DNA from: Procambarus clarkii
Lineage: Eukaryota; Arthropoda; Malacostraca; Decapoda; Cambaridae
Direction of reading: 5' to 3'
DNA: 64,000 nt
Assembly: GCF_040958095.1 (NCBI RefSeq)
Contig: NC_091165.1
Span: 31,208,186-31,272,185, forward strand
Shown here: positions 54,013 through 64,000 of the stretch, piece by piece
Position numbering within the stretch: the stretch's first letter is position 1
Layout: every line of letters starts with the position of its first letter
The notes under the pieces: model-generated
Databases searched by the model: none
Told to the model about the DNA's origin: nothing
What the model saw: only the letters and a program-made list of their open reading frames with translations
Position numbers and translations under genes: made by a program

Positions 54013-56003
54013 GTGTAATTACCTAAGTGTAATTACCTAAGTGTAGTTACAGGATGAGAGCTACCCTCGTGGTGTCCCGTCTTCCCAGCACTCTTTGTCA
54101 TATAACGCTTTGAAACTACTGACGGTCTTGGCCTCCACCACCTTCTCACTTAACTTGTTCCAACCGTCTACCACTCTATTTGCGAAGGTGAATTTTCTTA
54201 TATTTCTTCGGCATCTGTGTTTAGCTAATTTAAATCTACGACCTCTTGTTCTTGAAGTGCCAGGTCTCAGGAAATCTTCCCTGTCGATTTTATCAATTCC
54301 TGTTACTATTTTGTATGTAGTGATCATATCACCTCTTTTTCTTCTGTCTTCTAGTTTTGGCATGTTTAATGCTTCCAACCTCTCCTCGTAGCTCTTGCCC
54401 TTCAGTTCTGGGAGCCACTTCGTAGCATGTCTTTGCACCTTTTCCAGTTTGTTGATGTGCTTCTTAAGATATGGGCACCACACAACAACTGCATATTCTA
54501 GCTTTGGCCTAACAAAAGTCATGAACAACTTCTTTAGTATATTGCCATCCATGTATTTAAATGCAATTCTGAAGTTAGAAAGCATCGCATAGGCTCCTTG
54601 CACAATATTCTTTATGTGGTCCTCAGGTGATAGTTTTCTATCTAGAACCACCCCTAGATCTCTTTCTTTATCAGAATTCTTTAAAGATTTCTCACATAAT
54701 ATATAGGTTGTGTGGGGTCTATGTTCTCCTATTCCACATTCCATAACATGACATTTATTAACATTAAATTCCATTTGCCAGGTGGTGCTCCATATACTTA
54801 TTTTGTCCAGGTCTTCTTGAAGGGCATGACAATCATCTAAATTTCTTATCCTTCCTGTTATCTTAGCATCATCAGCAAACATGTTCATATAATTCTGTAT
54901 ACCAACTGGTAGATCATTTATGTACACAATAAACATCACTGGTGCAAGAACTGAACCCTGTGGTACTCCACTTGTGACATTTCTCCATTCCGATACATTG
55001 CCTCTGATTACTGCCCTCATTTTTCTATCAGTCAGAAAATTTTTCATCCATGATAGAAGCTTACCTGTCACCCCTCCAATATTTTCCAGTTTCCAGAACA
55101 ACCTCTTATGTGGAACTCTGTCGAAAGCCTTTTTTAGGTCCAGATAGATGCAGTCAACCCAACCATCTCTTTCCTGTAATATCTCTGTGGCTCGATCATA
55201 GAAACTGAGTAAATTCGATACACAGGATCTTCCAGATCGAAAACCATACTGTCTGTCTGATATTATATCATTTCTCTCCAGGTGTTCTACCCATTTAGTT
55301 TTGATTCGCTTTTCCAATACTTTCACTATTACACTTGTCAATGATACAGGTCTATAATTGAGGGGGTTTTCCCTGCTGCCACTTTTGTAGATTGGAACTA
55401 TGTTAGCCTGCTTCCACACGTCTGCTACGATTCCTGTACACAGGGATGCCTGAAAGATCAGGTGAAGTGGAATGCTGAGCTCAGATGCACATTCTCTCAG
55501 AACCCATGGTGAAACGCCATCTGGGCTAGCTGCTTTGTTCTTCCCGAGCTCCTTTAGCATATTTTCCACTTCATCTCTAGACACCTCTATCCGCTCTATG
55601 TTGTTCTCTGGAATTCTTATTGTGTCTGGTTCTCTGAAGATTTCATTTTGTACAAACACACTTTGGAACTTTTCATTTAATGTTTCACACATTTCCTTTT
55701 CATTTTCCATGAATCTGTTTCCCATTTTCAACCTCTGGATATTATCCTTTACCTGCAATTTGTTGTTTATGAATTTGAAGAATAGGCCCGGTTCTGTTTT
55801 ACATTTATCTGCTATCCCTTTTTCAAAATTTCTTACTGCCTCTCTCCTTACTGCTGTATAGTTGTTTCTCGCATCTTTGTATCGCTGGTATGTTTGGGGG
55901 TTTGGCCTCTTCCTATACTGATTCCAATTTTGTGTCTTTTGGTCTCTCGCCCTCTCACAATTTCTGTCGAACCAATCCTGTTTTCTGGCCCTGCATCTCT
56001 GTT
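54013..56003 (-). mobile_element. LINE B3
   Basis: A minus-strand LINE B with the (TAATTACCTAAGTG)n tail at 54,016-54,050 and an open RT frame. Its upstream sequence is cut at 56,003 (TCTGTTTTGG) by the tail of LINE B4. It abuts the 5' side of LINE B2. Confidence 0.85.
54061..55758 (-). CDS. LINE B3 reverse transcriptase, long open frame
   Basis: About 565 codons from 55,758, and the frame stays open upstream to 56,003 (RKRPNPQTYQRYKDARNNYT), though without an ATG. RT motifs are in order: NYRPVSLTSVIVKVLEKRIK, YGFRSGRSCVSNLLSFYD, IYLDLKKAFDRVPHKRLFWK, VTSGVPQGSVLAPVMFIVYI and MFADDAKITG. The C-terminus has FVRPKLEYAVVVWCPYLKKH and KFTFANRVVDGWNKLSEKVV, ending close to 54,061. The family matches CR1/jockey-type APE LINEs. 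All three catalytic aspartates are present, so among the LINE B copies this is the youngest-looking. The endonuclease is absent. Confidence 0.9.
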   Translation of the reverse strand: MQVKDNIQRLKMGNRFMENEKEMCETLNEKFQSVFVQNEIFREPDTIRIPENNIERIEVSRDEVENMLKELGKNKAASPDGVSPWVLRECASELSIPLHLIFQASLCTGIVADVWKQANIVPIYKSGSRENPLNYRPVSLTSVIVKVLEKRIKTKWVEHLERNDIISDRQYGFRSGRSCVSNLLSFYDRATEILQERDGWVDCIYLDLKKAFDRVPHKRLFWKLENIGGVTGKLLSWMKNFLTDRKMRAVIRGNVSEWRNVTSGVPQGSVLAPVMFIVYINDLPVGIQNYMNMFADDAKITGRIRNLDDCHALQEDLDKISIWSTTWQMEFNVNKCHVMECGIGEHRPHTTYILCEKSLKNSDKERDLGVVLDRKLSPEDHIKNIVQGAYAMLSNFRIAFKYMDGNILKKLFMTFVRPKLEYAVVVWCPYLKKHINKLEKVQRHATKWLPELKGKSYEERLEALNMPKLEDRRKRGDMITTYKIVTGIDKIDREDFLRPGTSRTRGRRFKLAKHRCRRNIRKFTFANRVVDGWNKLSEKVVEAKTVSSFKALYDKECWEDGTPRG

Positions 56004-56597
56004 TTGGTAATTACCTAAGTGTAATTACCTAAGTGCAGTTACAGGATGAGAGCTACGCTCGTGGTGTCCCATCTTCCCAGCACTCTTTGTCATATAACGC
56101 TTTGAAACTACTGACGGTCTTGGCCTCCACCACCTTCTCACTTAACTTGTTCCAACCGTCTACCACTCTATTTGCGAAGGTGAATTTTCTTATATTTCTT
56201 CGGCATCTGTGTTTAGCTAGTTTAAATCTATGACCTCTTGTTCTTGAAGTGCCAGGTCTCAGGAAATCTTCCCTGTCGATTTTATCAATTCCTGTTACTA
56301 TTTTGTATGTAGTGATCATATCACCTCTTTTTCTTCTGTCTTCTAGTTTTGGCATGTTTAATGCTTCTAACCTCTCCTCGTAGCTCTTACCCTTCAGTTC
56401 TGGGAGCCACTTAGTAGCATGTCTTTACACCTTTTCCAGTTTGTTGATGTGCTTCTTAAGATATGGGCACCACACAACAGCTGCATATTCTAGCTTTGGC
56501 CTAACAAAAGTCATGAACAATTTTTTTAGTATATCGCCATCCATGTATTTAAATGCAATTCTGAAGTTAGAAAGCATAGCATAGGCTCCTTGCACTC
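56004..56597 (-). pseudogene. LINE B4, 3' fragment
   Basis: Tail at 56,007-56,040 and the C-terminal frame at 56,355-56,053 (MPKLEDRRKRGDMITTYKIV) nearly identical to B3. It ends at GGCTCCTTGCAC (56,597), where DIRS E sequence begins. A TAG interrupts the frame near 56,427. Confidence 0.85.
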
Positions 56598-56736
56598 ATA
56601 GGCTCGTGTGTGTGTGGCCAGGTGTTCTTTGCACATGGAGCTGCATGCACCCTGGGTACCCATCCCTGGGTGCTCCATAAGTGCTACTCTTGCAGTCAGG
56701 GCTGACTTCCCTGGACGTTTGGGACTCGCTCTCTAT

Positions 56737-57104
56737 GCAACCCATCCTCTTAAAAATAACGTCACTTTTCGCACGTATGCGCACTATGGCCAAATTTGAA
56801 TGTACTGTAATTTGAAATGAAATCGACTCACAAAGGTGACGTTTTGCTCCGTTTTCTATTTGAGTCATCCGGCGTACGCGCCGAGGTTATAAGAGGACAC
56901 TTTAAATTAACGTTTTTCATAACGTTTTGAAACTTTATGAGAATTTCCTGCCCACCTAACCTATCAGAGGACCCTTAACTTACTGTTGTTGAAAAAAAAA
57001 ATCCCAAATTTATTTACATTTATTTTTCATTTTCAAATTACGTCTAAATTCGGCCATATGGGCAAACGGCCAAAACCGACGTTCCTTTTAAGAGGACAGG
57101 TTGC
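56737..57104. mobile_element. 368-bp MITE with 28-bp terminal inverted repeats
   Basis: The ends are GCAACCCATCCTCTTAAAAA and, for the right read in reverse, GCAACCTGTCCTCTTAAAAG; both continue with AACGTC. TCTAT at 56,732-56,736 and 57,105-57,109 is the target duplication. No coding capacity. Superfamily not identified. Confidence 0.8.
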
Positions 57105-57603
57105 TCTATAGGGCTTTGTTGTTTGATGAGGTCTTCGCCCTTGGGGTAAGTCGGGAAGTGTGCGGCTTCCCGTCATGCCCCGGGTATGGGAGTGTTATTG
57201 ACTGTGGGAGGGAGGGGGGGATGCTGCGGCTTGGTGCAGTCTCCTATACCCATGAAACGATCGACATTTCTCTCTGGCTGCTAGTTTCCTTTGGGTGTTG
57301 TTTTGGGGGCTTGTTCTTTTTTATTTTTTGGTATTTTCCCTATTTTGACAGTGGAGGTCTGCTTAGTGGCATATTAGGCCAGCCTAGGTTGTGTTGACTT
57401 TCCTCCTCCGTTGCTCCTGAGGTTTCACCACCGCTGTTAGTAGTCAGTTTGCCTGTTTATAAGCAGGGAGACTACCAGCTTAGCTGGGCACAGTGCCTGG
57501 GCTTCCCATTGGACTTATAGGTTTGGACAATAGCTTCCCATTAGACTTATAAGTCCCACTGGACTTATACCATGCAGACCTTGGAAAACCCTCATGGGCT
57601 TGG

Positions 57604-58003
57604 TTGGCAACATTGGATCTGTCCAAGTTCTCTCTCGTCTTGTGCGGTGTTGACAGTTGTTCATCGCCCCTGCCTCGAGAGAAGATCACCCCCTTCTGCC
57701 TCTGCCATGCTGCCTGTTGGGTTGGTGACACCTTCAACCCGGAGTCTTGTGGGATGTGTTCTCCGCTTGTGCTTCAGTTTACCCATTCCTCATCTGCAGA
57801 CGAGAGGTTTCAGGCTGTGGTGGCAATGCAAGCTCGCTTCTCCTTGTTGCATCACGTCAGGTTGGTTGCCCAGTTGGAGGCCTCGGACCTGCCTCGTTTG
57901 GGTTTTAGGGACCAGGATTTGGGGGTGTTAGTCGATTCGTCTTTACTTCTGTCCGTGCCCATGTTTCCCTCCCTGCTTCTCCCTCTTCCCTCCTGCTCCT
58001 TTG
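57604..58003 (+). pseudogene. DIRS E gag N-terminal fragment
   Basis: The frame reads FSLVLCGVDSCSSPLPREKI, CLCHAACWVGDTFNPESCGM, HHVRLVAQLEASDLPRLGFR. The Cys/His cluster matches DIRS B and D. It ends where DIRS D begins. Confidence 0.7.
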
Positions 58004-59065
58004 CCCCTGTTTTCTGTGGGGAGCCCTTATGGCTCCCTGGAGCTTATCGGGCTAATGTATGTTATGTTAGACCGGGACATTAGCTATGGAGTTCAGACCT
58101 ACCAGGGACCAGCGCCAGAACCTGGCTCCTTCAGAGACGTTTCAGGGAGCAATGGCCCTGGAAAACCCCATATGGTTGGGGTTTTCCTTATTTGCCATCG
58201 ACCGGGGTCAGGCACCCAGAAAGGTAGGCATAACAAAACAAACCTCACATGGTAAAAACTACAACAAAAAAACGAACAGAGAGGTAGAAACTCCCTACAA
58301 TCCCAAAGAAACAATCAAACAATCAATTTACTGCCGCGCCGGTCGTCTGCACAGCCCTCCCCCTCCCCCTCGGGAGGGGGGGGCAGACCTCACCGCACAG
58401 GCTGCCTTCAGTTTGCAAGCTAGTATCAACCGGGATAGACGTTTCTGTGGCCTCAAATTCCTGGGCGGTGTTTGCCTCGTGTGGCATTCTCCGCTGTTTT
58501 TGTGTGTTGTGCGGTGGCCAGGAGTAGTACCTCATCAGTGCCAGGGCTGCATGTGCTTAGGGGCTTCCTTCCCTAGGCGCCCTGTGAGTACTGCCCCTGC
58601 GTGTCAGGGTTATCTTCCCTGGGGCGTTCGAGAACCGCTCCCATAGGGGTTCTTGCTGCTCGGCATTTGCCTCGTCCTTGGGGCCAGCTGGGGCTTGGGG
58701 CCCTTGTTTGGCCTTGGGTAGGGATTGGTGTTGTGCTGGTTAGGGCGTCAAGGTGTTGCGCGGCCTGCCACCTAAGTGGCGACCGGTTCCTGTTGCCTCT
58801 GGAGACGGTGTGCTTTTGCAGGGTTTTTCTTTTGATTTGTTTTTGTTTGCTTGGTGGAGGTTCTGCCTCGTGGGTCTATAGTTCCCCTGATATTGTTTTG
58901 GTGGCCCTCTGCTAGGCCCCCGTGCTTGTACACGTCCCAGGGGATTTTCAGTGTTATCATCTACCCTTGTTTGGGTTTCTTAACCGGTAAGCAACACCTT
59001 GCCCGGGCTTCCCGTAGTTGTTAACCTACGGGCCCTGGAAACCCCCTGTCGGGGCTCGGGGACCC

Positions 59066-61716
59066 ATGGATGCGTCTCCCGAATTCCAGCCTGCCTTGTG
59101 CGGGTTTGAAGGTTGCAGTGTGCCCTTGTCTCAGGGTGACAGTCACCTGTTTTGCCTTCGTCATGCTGCCTGTTGGGTCAATGACACCTTTGACCCGTAG
59201 TCTTGCGAGTCATGTTCTCTGCTTGTGCTCCAGTTTTACTCTGAGGATGTTCCTGTTAGGGTACAGGCAGCATCAGCGTTGCATGTTAGGTTTAGGTTAT
59301 TGCAATGCACTAGGTTGGTTTCCCACCCGGATGCCCCGAGGCTTCCCCGCTTTGGCTTTAGGGACCCTGACCTGGGTGCGTTGGTCGCTATGGCTTTGGC
59401 TCCAGCCGCGCCCCCTGGTCCTTCCCCTGTAGTTCTTCCTGCATCTCCTCCCCTGTGTCCAGCTCTAAAATGTCTGAGGGTTTTGGCCTCGGCTCAGGGT
59501 TTAGTTGGTAATGATACTCGGGCTGCTTCGGGGGCTGCCCCCTCCGGGTCAGGGACCGAGGCATTTGAGCCAGTTCCTCCTGCCGAGGCTTCTGGGTCCT
59601 GCCAGCAGACCCCCTTCTTGTCTGCCTTTCTCTTGGACTCTGCATTTTCTTCAGGGGTAGAGGGTTTGGAGGACGGCTCTGCCTCGGGTCCCGACGTGGG
59701 GGATCCTGGGGCTGGGGAGGAGTCAACCTGGGGGCCTTGGGCCCCCTGTGACCCCGCTTGGGTGCTTTTGCCTTCCTCGCGAGGTTTATTGTTGCAGGGG
59801 GAGGGGTTTTCTTATCCCCCCTTCCCTGTATGAGTATTATTTGGGTTTGACTCCTCCCCGGGTTCGGTTCTGGACGCCTTTGGGTACCTCGGATCCGTCT
59901 TTCCAGGGGTTTTCTACTTCCCATATCTCCGCGAAGGTGGCTCGGGAAGCTCTTGCTGCATACCTCTTGCGAGACCCGGGTTATGCCTCTGCAATGGATC
60001 CGTCCTCGTTTGAGTTCGGTTCTTATTCCTGTTTTTGGGTGCGTTTGGAGGTTCCGGAGTCTTCCTGGCTGGCAGACTGCCCTTTTCGTTGGGGGCGTGG
60101 CATGGGTTCTGTCGGACCCGCACACTTGATTGGCGGGAAACTGCTACTTTTATGCAGGTTTACCTGGGGGGTGAGTTTGAGCATCTTAACACTATCGGTA
60201 ATTTTGGACCGGACTCTCGTCCATTATTTTTCTTCTGAGTCCTAACCGAGGACCGGACTTGTGTCCACTACAAAAATATTTGTATAAAATTCATTTTTTA
60301 TCCAATCGACCTAGGGATAGTATCAAAATAAGCGCCTTTAGAATGCGCACAATTTTATACCAAAATGAAAGACGTAACACAAAAATTTATGCCAGAACAC
60401 TGGAAAGATATAAATAATTTTGTGATGATGAGCTTCCAGAATTAAAATATTTGTTAAAATTCCAGTTATTGCTCTATTATTATGGGACTAGTTTTAAAAT
60501 ACGCGCCTTTTTATTGCGAACAATTTGATACCAAAATGAAAGACGTAACACGAAAATTGATGTTATCAAATTGAACGTGTATACACATTAGGTTGCAGTG
60601 TACAAATTGGTGCTCGTTCACCAGTAACTTTAGGCTTTTCTGCGGGGAGGCACTCCAGGCTTTTGTACATTATATTCATACACATCTGTAGGGAATTTAA
60701 TTGTGAACACAATGATACCAAAATGAGCGACATAGCACGAGAATTACGGTGAAAAAATGGAACGAGTATGCACATTTTACTGATTTTGTGCGTTCACGGG
60801 TAACTTTTGCCGACTTTAGGCTTTGCTGTTGGGAGTCACACCAGGCTTTTGTGATATTCCCTATACACAACTGTAGGGAATTTAATTGTGAACACAATGA
60901 TACCAAAACTAATGACGTAGCACGAGAATTAAGGTGAGAAAGCTGAAACGAGTATACACATTTAGGTGTCACCGCACGCTCGCCCGCACATTGGGTGCTT
61001 GACCCCTAAGTTGACCGCGCGCATGCCTGGTGACCGATAGTGTTAATGCGTGCTTATTCGCTCCCATGCTTTCTCGGGATGTTGACCTTTTCCAGCTTCA
61101 TGTGCAGGTTCCTCAGCTTTCGGCTTCGTTGGTTGCGGAGGAGTTGCGCTCCCGTGGGCATTTGGCTTCGGTCTTGCATTTCTTTTCCCTTCTTGAGCTG
61201 TCTTCTGCTTGGCTTGAGGAGGATGTGGGAGCATTGAGTGAAGAGCCTTCGTCCGGGGCGCTGACTTCGGCAGCTAGGGTGTTGGCTGCACTGTTGAAGC
61301 TCTTTGCGCCCATCCTGAAGGAAGCGGTGTCTCTGTTTTTTGCTTCTCGCCTCGCATGCCATCAGACTGTGCTCGCCTTCTCTTTGGGATCCGCTTGGGC
61401 CCTGACTCTTAGGTTTTCGTCTCCGTTTTGTCCGTTGCTGTTTGCAGAGACTGCGATCTTTCAGTTTCTGCACGCGGCTTCGTCCAGTTGTTGTCCTATG
61501 GCGGACTTGTTGATTCTCCGAAGTGGTCGTTCTCGGCAATTTCGGAGGGGTCGTGCCAGGGTTCATGGTTCCGCTGGTCGAGGTGGGTCATTGGTGCCAG
61601 TTTCTGAGTCGTTGTTCCCTTCTGGGCCGGCGTTGTCTGGTCGGCGCGGTGATCACCCTGTTCGACATTTGGGTTCTCGTAAGGGGCGTCGGCCCTTTTG
61701 TGGTTCGCCCCGTTGA
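59066..61716 (+). pseudogene. DIRS D gag-like protein
   Basis: The ATG at 59,066 (MDASPEFQPALCGFEGCSVP) is the likely original start for the family. The Cys/His cluster is LFCLRHAACWVNDTFDP, followed by a TAG (59,198-59,200) where B and E have a Glu codon. The same frame runs on to 59,833, then shifts near 59,800 and again near 60,085. At 60,189 the MITE intervenes. From 61,043 the frame encodes NACLFAPMLSRDVDLFQLHV, LASVLHFFSLLELSSAWLEE and a basic tail GSRKGRRPFCGSPR to the TGA at 61,714-61,716. Confidence 0.75.
60186..61046. mobile_element. TTAA MITE of 853 bp with CACTATCGGT ends
   Basis: TTAA at 60,186-60,189 and 61,043-61,046 flanks 60,190-61,042. The ends are CACTATCGGTAATT and, for the right read in reverse, CACTATCGGTCACC. 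Inside are repeated blocks: ACCAAAATGAAAGACGTAAC (60,359 and 60,530) and GTAGGGAATTTAATTGTGAA (60,689 and 60,872). Removing it joins the gag codons for EHLNACLFAP. No transposase. Confidence 0.85.
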
Positions 61717-61723
61717 CGGGGCG

Positions 61724-63454
61724 ATGGGGGGGAGGCTCGCTCTGTTTGCTCATGCTTGGTCCCATGATTTGTCGGGCTTTTCGGTCGTGTCATCCAGCCT
61801 GCGGTGGCGTTGGGCGACTCGTCCTCCCTTGGGGGGTTCGGGGCTATCAGGGCAGGTTTCCTCTCTTGCATTTCGTCAAGTCATCTTGGAGTGGGTGCAC
61901 TTGGGCGTGGTCGAAACGACTACGTCCCTCAGGTTGGTTTCCCGTCTGTTTCCAGTACCGAAACGGGACTGTGCGGATCTGAGGTTCATTCTGGACTTGT
62001 CCCATCTGAACCCCTGGATTCCTTGCCCCCTCCTTTCGGATGACTACTCTGTCTCAGGTCTGGCTTCTGTTGGAGCTGGGTGCCTGGATGGTGTCCCTGG
62101 ACCTCAAGGATGCCTATTGGCACATTCCTATTCATCCAGGGTACAGGGACTGGTAAGGTTTCGTGGTGGGGCGTCACGCTTACCGTTTTCGATGCCTACT
62201 TTTTGGCTTGAATCTGGCACCTGGCGTTTTCACGCGTCTGACCCGGGTTGTGGTGACCCGTTTGCGTCTTCTAGGGATTCGGGTTTTGGCCTACCTCGAC
62301 GACTGGCTGGTGTGGGCTCCCAGTCAGTCAGCTTGTCTGCTCGCCAGTGATATGGTTCTTTGCCAGCTCGCCAGGATTGGGTTCCTGGTGAACTGGAGGA
62401 AGTCCCATCTGGTTCCGTCCTAGGTTCGGACCTGGCTGGGTCTTGCTTGGGATTCTCGGACCGCTTCCTTGTCTCTCCCTCCAGAGGCGTTGTTGCGGCT
62501 GTGGGACAGCTGTTGGCTGTTTCTGAGGGGGTCTCGGGTCACTCTGCGGTTGCTTGAGCGGTTGTGCGGGAGTCTGAACTTTGCCGTGCTCGTCTACCCA
62601 TCTGGTCAGGTTTGGCTTCGGCGTCTGTTTTGGTTCCTTCGGGGACGTCCCTTCCGCCTCACTCGCGATCGTTGGGTTCGTCCTCCGGAGGCCTTGTGTC
62701 GGTTGCTGCGTCACCGGCTTCCTCTTCAGGGTTTTCGGGGTTCGGTGCCTTGGCGCCTTCCTGAGCCATCGCTCGATGTGTTCACAGATGCGTCATCTCT
62801 TGGCAGGGGCGTTGTGACCAGTGCTCACCAGGCAGGCCAGGGACGGTGGAGTCCGTCCTTCCGTCGGGCTCACAGCACGGTTTGGGAGTTTGCGATAGTC
62901 TGGCTCGGGTTTCGGAGGGTTCGGGTCGCTCGGGGATCGACCATTCGCCTCCATTCGGACTGTTCTCCAGTGGTTCATTGCCTGAACCGTGGGGGTTCTC
63001 TTCGGTCCTTGGCTCTTTGGGGTTGGTCTCTTCGAGTGGTTCCTCTGCTGGATTCTTGGGGTTTGGCTCTCCGTGCGGTTCATGTCCGGGAGTGTCCAAC
63101 ATTCTGGCGGACGGTCTGTCACGCTTCCATCCCCTGTCCACGGAGTGGACGGTCGACGACGACTCGTTATTTTGGATCTGCCATACGTACAGTCTCCCAG
63201 ATATGGACCTCTTCGCATCGGCGTGGTCTCGGCGTCTCCCAATCTATATGACGCTCTTCCCCGACTGCGAGGCGTTCACGGTGGATGCCTTTCTGCAGGA
63301 CTGGTCGAGGTGGAGTTACCTGTACCTCTTTCCCCCGGTCCAGCTGTTGCTTTGGGTTCTGGTTCGGTTGGAGACATTCCCAGGGAGAGTATTCCTTGGG
63401 CCCCTTGGTGGCCGGCCCAGCCATGGTTTCCGATGCTCTGGGCTCGATGCCTGA
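61724..63454 (+). pseudogene. DIRS D reverse transcriptase-RNase H
   Basis: ATG at 61,724, eight bases after the gag stop. RT motifs: VSRLFPVPKRDCADLRFILD, then after a shift near 62,030 VSLDLKDAYWHIPIHPGYRD and VLAYLDDWLVWAPSQS. A TAA at about 62,156 and a TAG at about 62,421 interrupt it. RNase H: WRLPEPSLDVFTDASSLGRG, RRAHSTVWEFAIVW, IRLHSDCSPVVHCLNRGG. After a shift near 63,100, SNILADGLSRFHPLSTEWTV and PDMDLFASAWSRRLPIY with WSRWSYLYLFPP complete it. Catalytic residues are intact; the frame is not. Confidence 0.85.
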
Positions 63455-63529
63455 ACCTGGGATGTTTCCCGCGGCTCCGCCTCTTTTAGGAGATCGGCCC
63501 GGTCCGGTACAGGGCTGGTTCGAACTTCT

Positions 63530-64000
63530 CCTCTGCTCTTTGCGTCTGGTCTTTTTGACGCGGGTGTATCACCATTTCAATGGTGATCAATCTAGGTGGC
63601 TTCGTTTATGGTGTCCCACCTGAAAGCTTCGTCTCAGTAACAGTATGAAGTTTCCTGGCGTTCTTTTCGCCATTTTCTGGCTCTTCGTAGGTTGTCTCTT
63701 CTTTCGGATCGGGTTGTCTTATCCTTTCTTTCTTGGCTTTTTCAGGACCGTCATTTGATGCCTAATACTGTCGCCTCGTATCGTGCGGCGTTGGCGTAGC
63801 CGCTCAAGCTAGCATTAGGGGTGGACGTCACATCCGCCCCTTTTCATAAGCTTTCCTGTGCTATGTTTCACCTCCAGCCTGCTCATGCTCCTCCTGAGCC
63901 GTCCTGGTCCTTGGACAGGGTGCTCTCATATCTTTCCTCTCGGTTTGTGGTGGTCCCTTCAGTTCCGGATTGTTTTTCCAAAGCTTTGTTTTTGTTGGCA
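63530..64000 (+). pseudogene. DIRS D tyrosine recombinase, N-terminal part
   Basis: QYEVSWRSFRHFLALRRLSL, SFLSWLFQDRHLMPNTVASY and FHLQPAHAPPEPSWSLDRVL match DIRS B; in-frame stops occur near 63,595, 63,637 and 63,797. The window ends at SKALFLLA, just before the first catalytic Arg. Confidence 0.75.

Larger units (their letters stand above)
56598..58011 (+). mobile_element. DIRS E: 5' leader and gag fragment
   Basis: Leader-type sequence (GGGTGCTCCATAAGTGCTAC, CAGGGCTGACTTCCCTGG) parallels 58,540-58,700 in DIRS D. A 368-bp MITE interrupts it. The gag start follows and is cut at 58,011 by the hairpin end of DIRS D, so D was inserted into E. Confidence 0.7.
58012..64000 (+). mobile_element. 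DIRS D: DIRS1-like retrotransposon running off the window
   Basis: A hairpin end (58,018-58,038), a leader of about 1 kb, gag (59,066-61,716) split by a TTAA MITE, RT-RNase H (61,724-63,454) and tyrosine recombinase (about 63,530 onward). The order and spacing equal those of DIRS B. It carries several stops and shifts, so it is not active as read. Confidence 0.85.

Overview
The window is animal nuclear DNA built almost entirely of transposable elements. The mix of DIRS1-like tyrosine-recombinase retrotransposons, two families of APE-type LINEs, TTAA-target (piggyBac-like) transposons, Tigger/pogo elements, a tRNA-derived SINE and abundant micro- and minisatellites fits a large arthropod genome. 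A decapod crustacean, perhaps a crayfish, is my best guess; this is inference from repeat content, not from a marker gene. There are no rRNA genes, operons or CRISPR arrays. The only sequence that looks like a host gene is one short exon at 45,273-45,440, resembling the N-terminus of DNA ligase IV.

Layout. 1-1,047: fragment of a DIRS element (minus strand). 1,048-3,525: first arm of a long inverted repeat whose second arm lies at 18,350-23,190. Between the arms is a nest: LINE A1 (about 4,290-6,286 and 15,025-16,153) holds an unusual spliced tyrosine-recombinase transposon (6,287-15,024), which itself holds LINE A2 (7,354-9,458). Each join has a visible target duplication. LINE A3 (18,688-21,304) sits inside the second arm. 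23,150-25,165 is a 13-bp satellite. 25,166-26,960 is a diverged LINE split by a Tigger element.

27,218-42,365 is a second, deeper nest. A TTAA element (H) holds LINE B1. LINE B1 holds an autonomous piggyBac (29,181-32,104), a TIR element (32,105-39,750) and a second TTAA element, E2 (39,839-41,427). The TIR element holds DIRS B, and DIRS B holds a Tigger (34,344-35,434). Subtracting each insert restores the reading frame or sequence of its host in most cases, which gives a relative chronology.

42,461-45,207 is an internally deleted DIRS element (C) that keeps its termini and ends a few bases before the ligase-like exon. 45,441 to the end would be intron of that gene if it is intact: Tigger with an inner MITE (46,498-48,075), a solo DIRS end, LINE B2 with a SINE and an unrecognised 2.1-kb insert (48,511-54,012), LINEs B3 and B4 (54,013-56,597), DIRS E with a 368-bp MITE (56,598-58,011), and DIRS D (58,012 to the window end) with an 853-bp TTAA MITE in its gag.

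Most transposon genes are broken. The best-preserved frames are the reverse transcriptases of LINE A2 and LINE B3 and the gag frame of DIRS B apart from its Tigger insertion. The two signals that look least familiar are the intron-containing tyrosine-recombinase element without a visible reverse transcriptase, and a conserved geometry of paired palindromes at the ends of three different TTAA elements.
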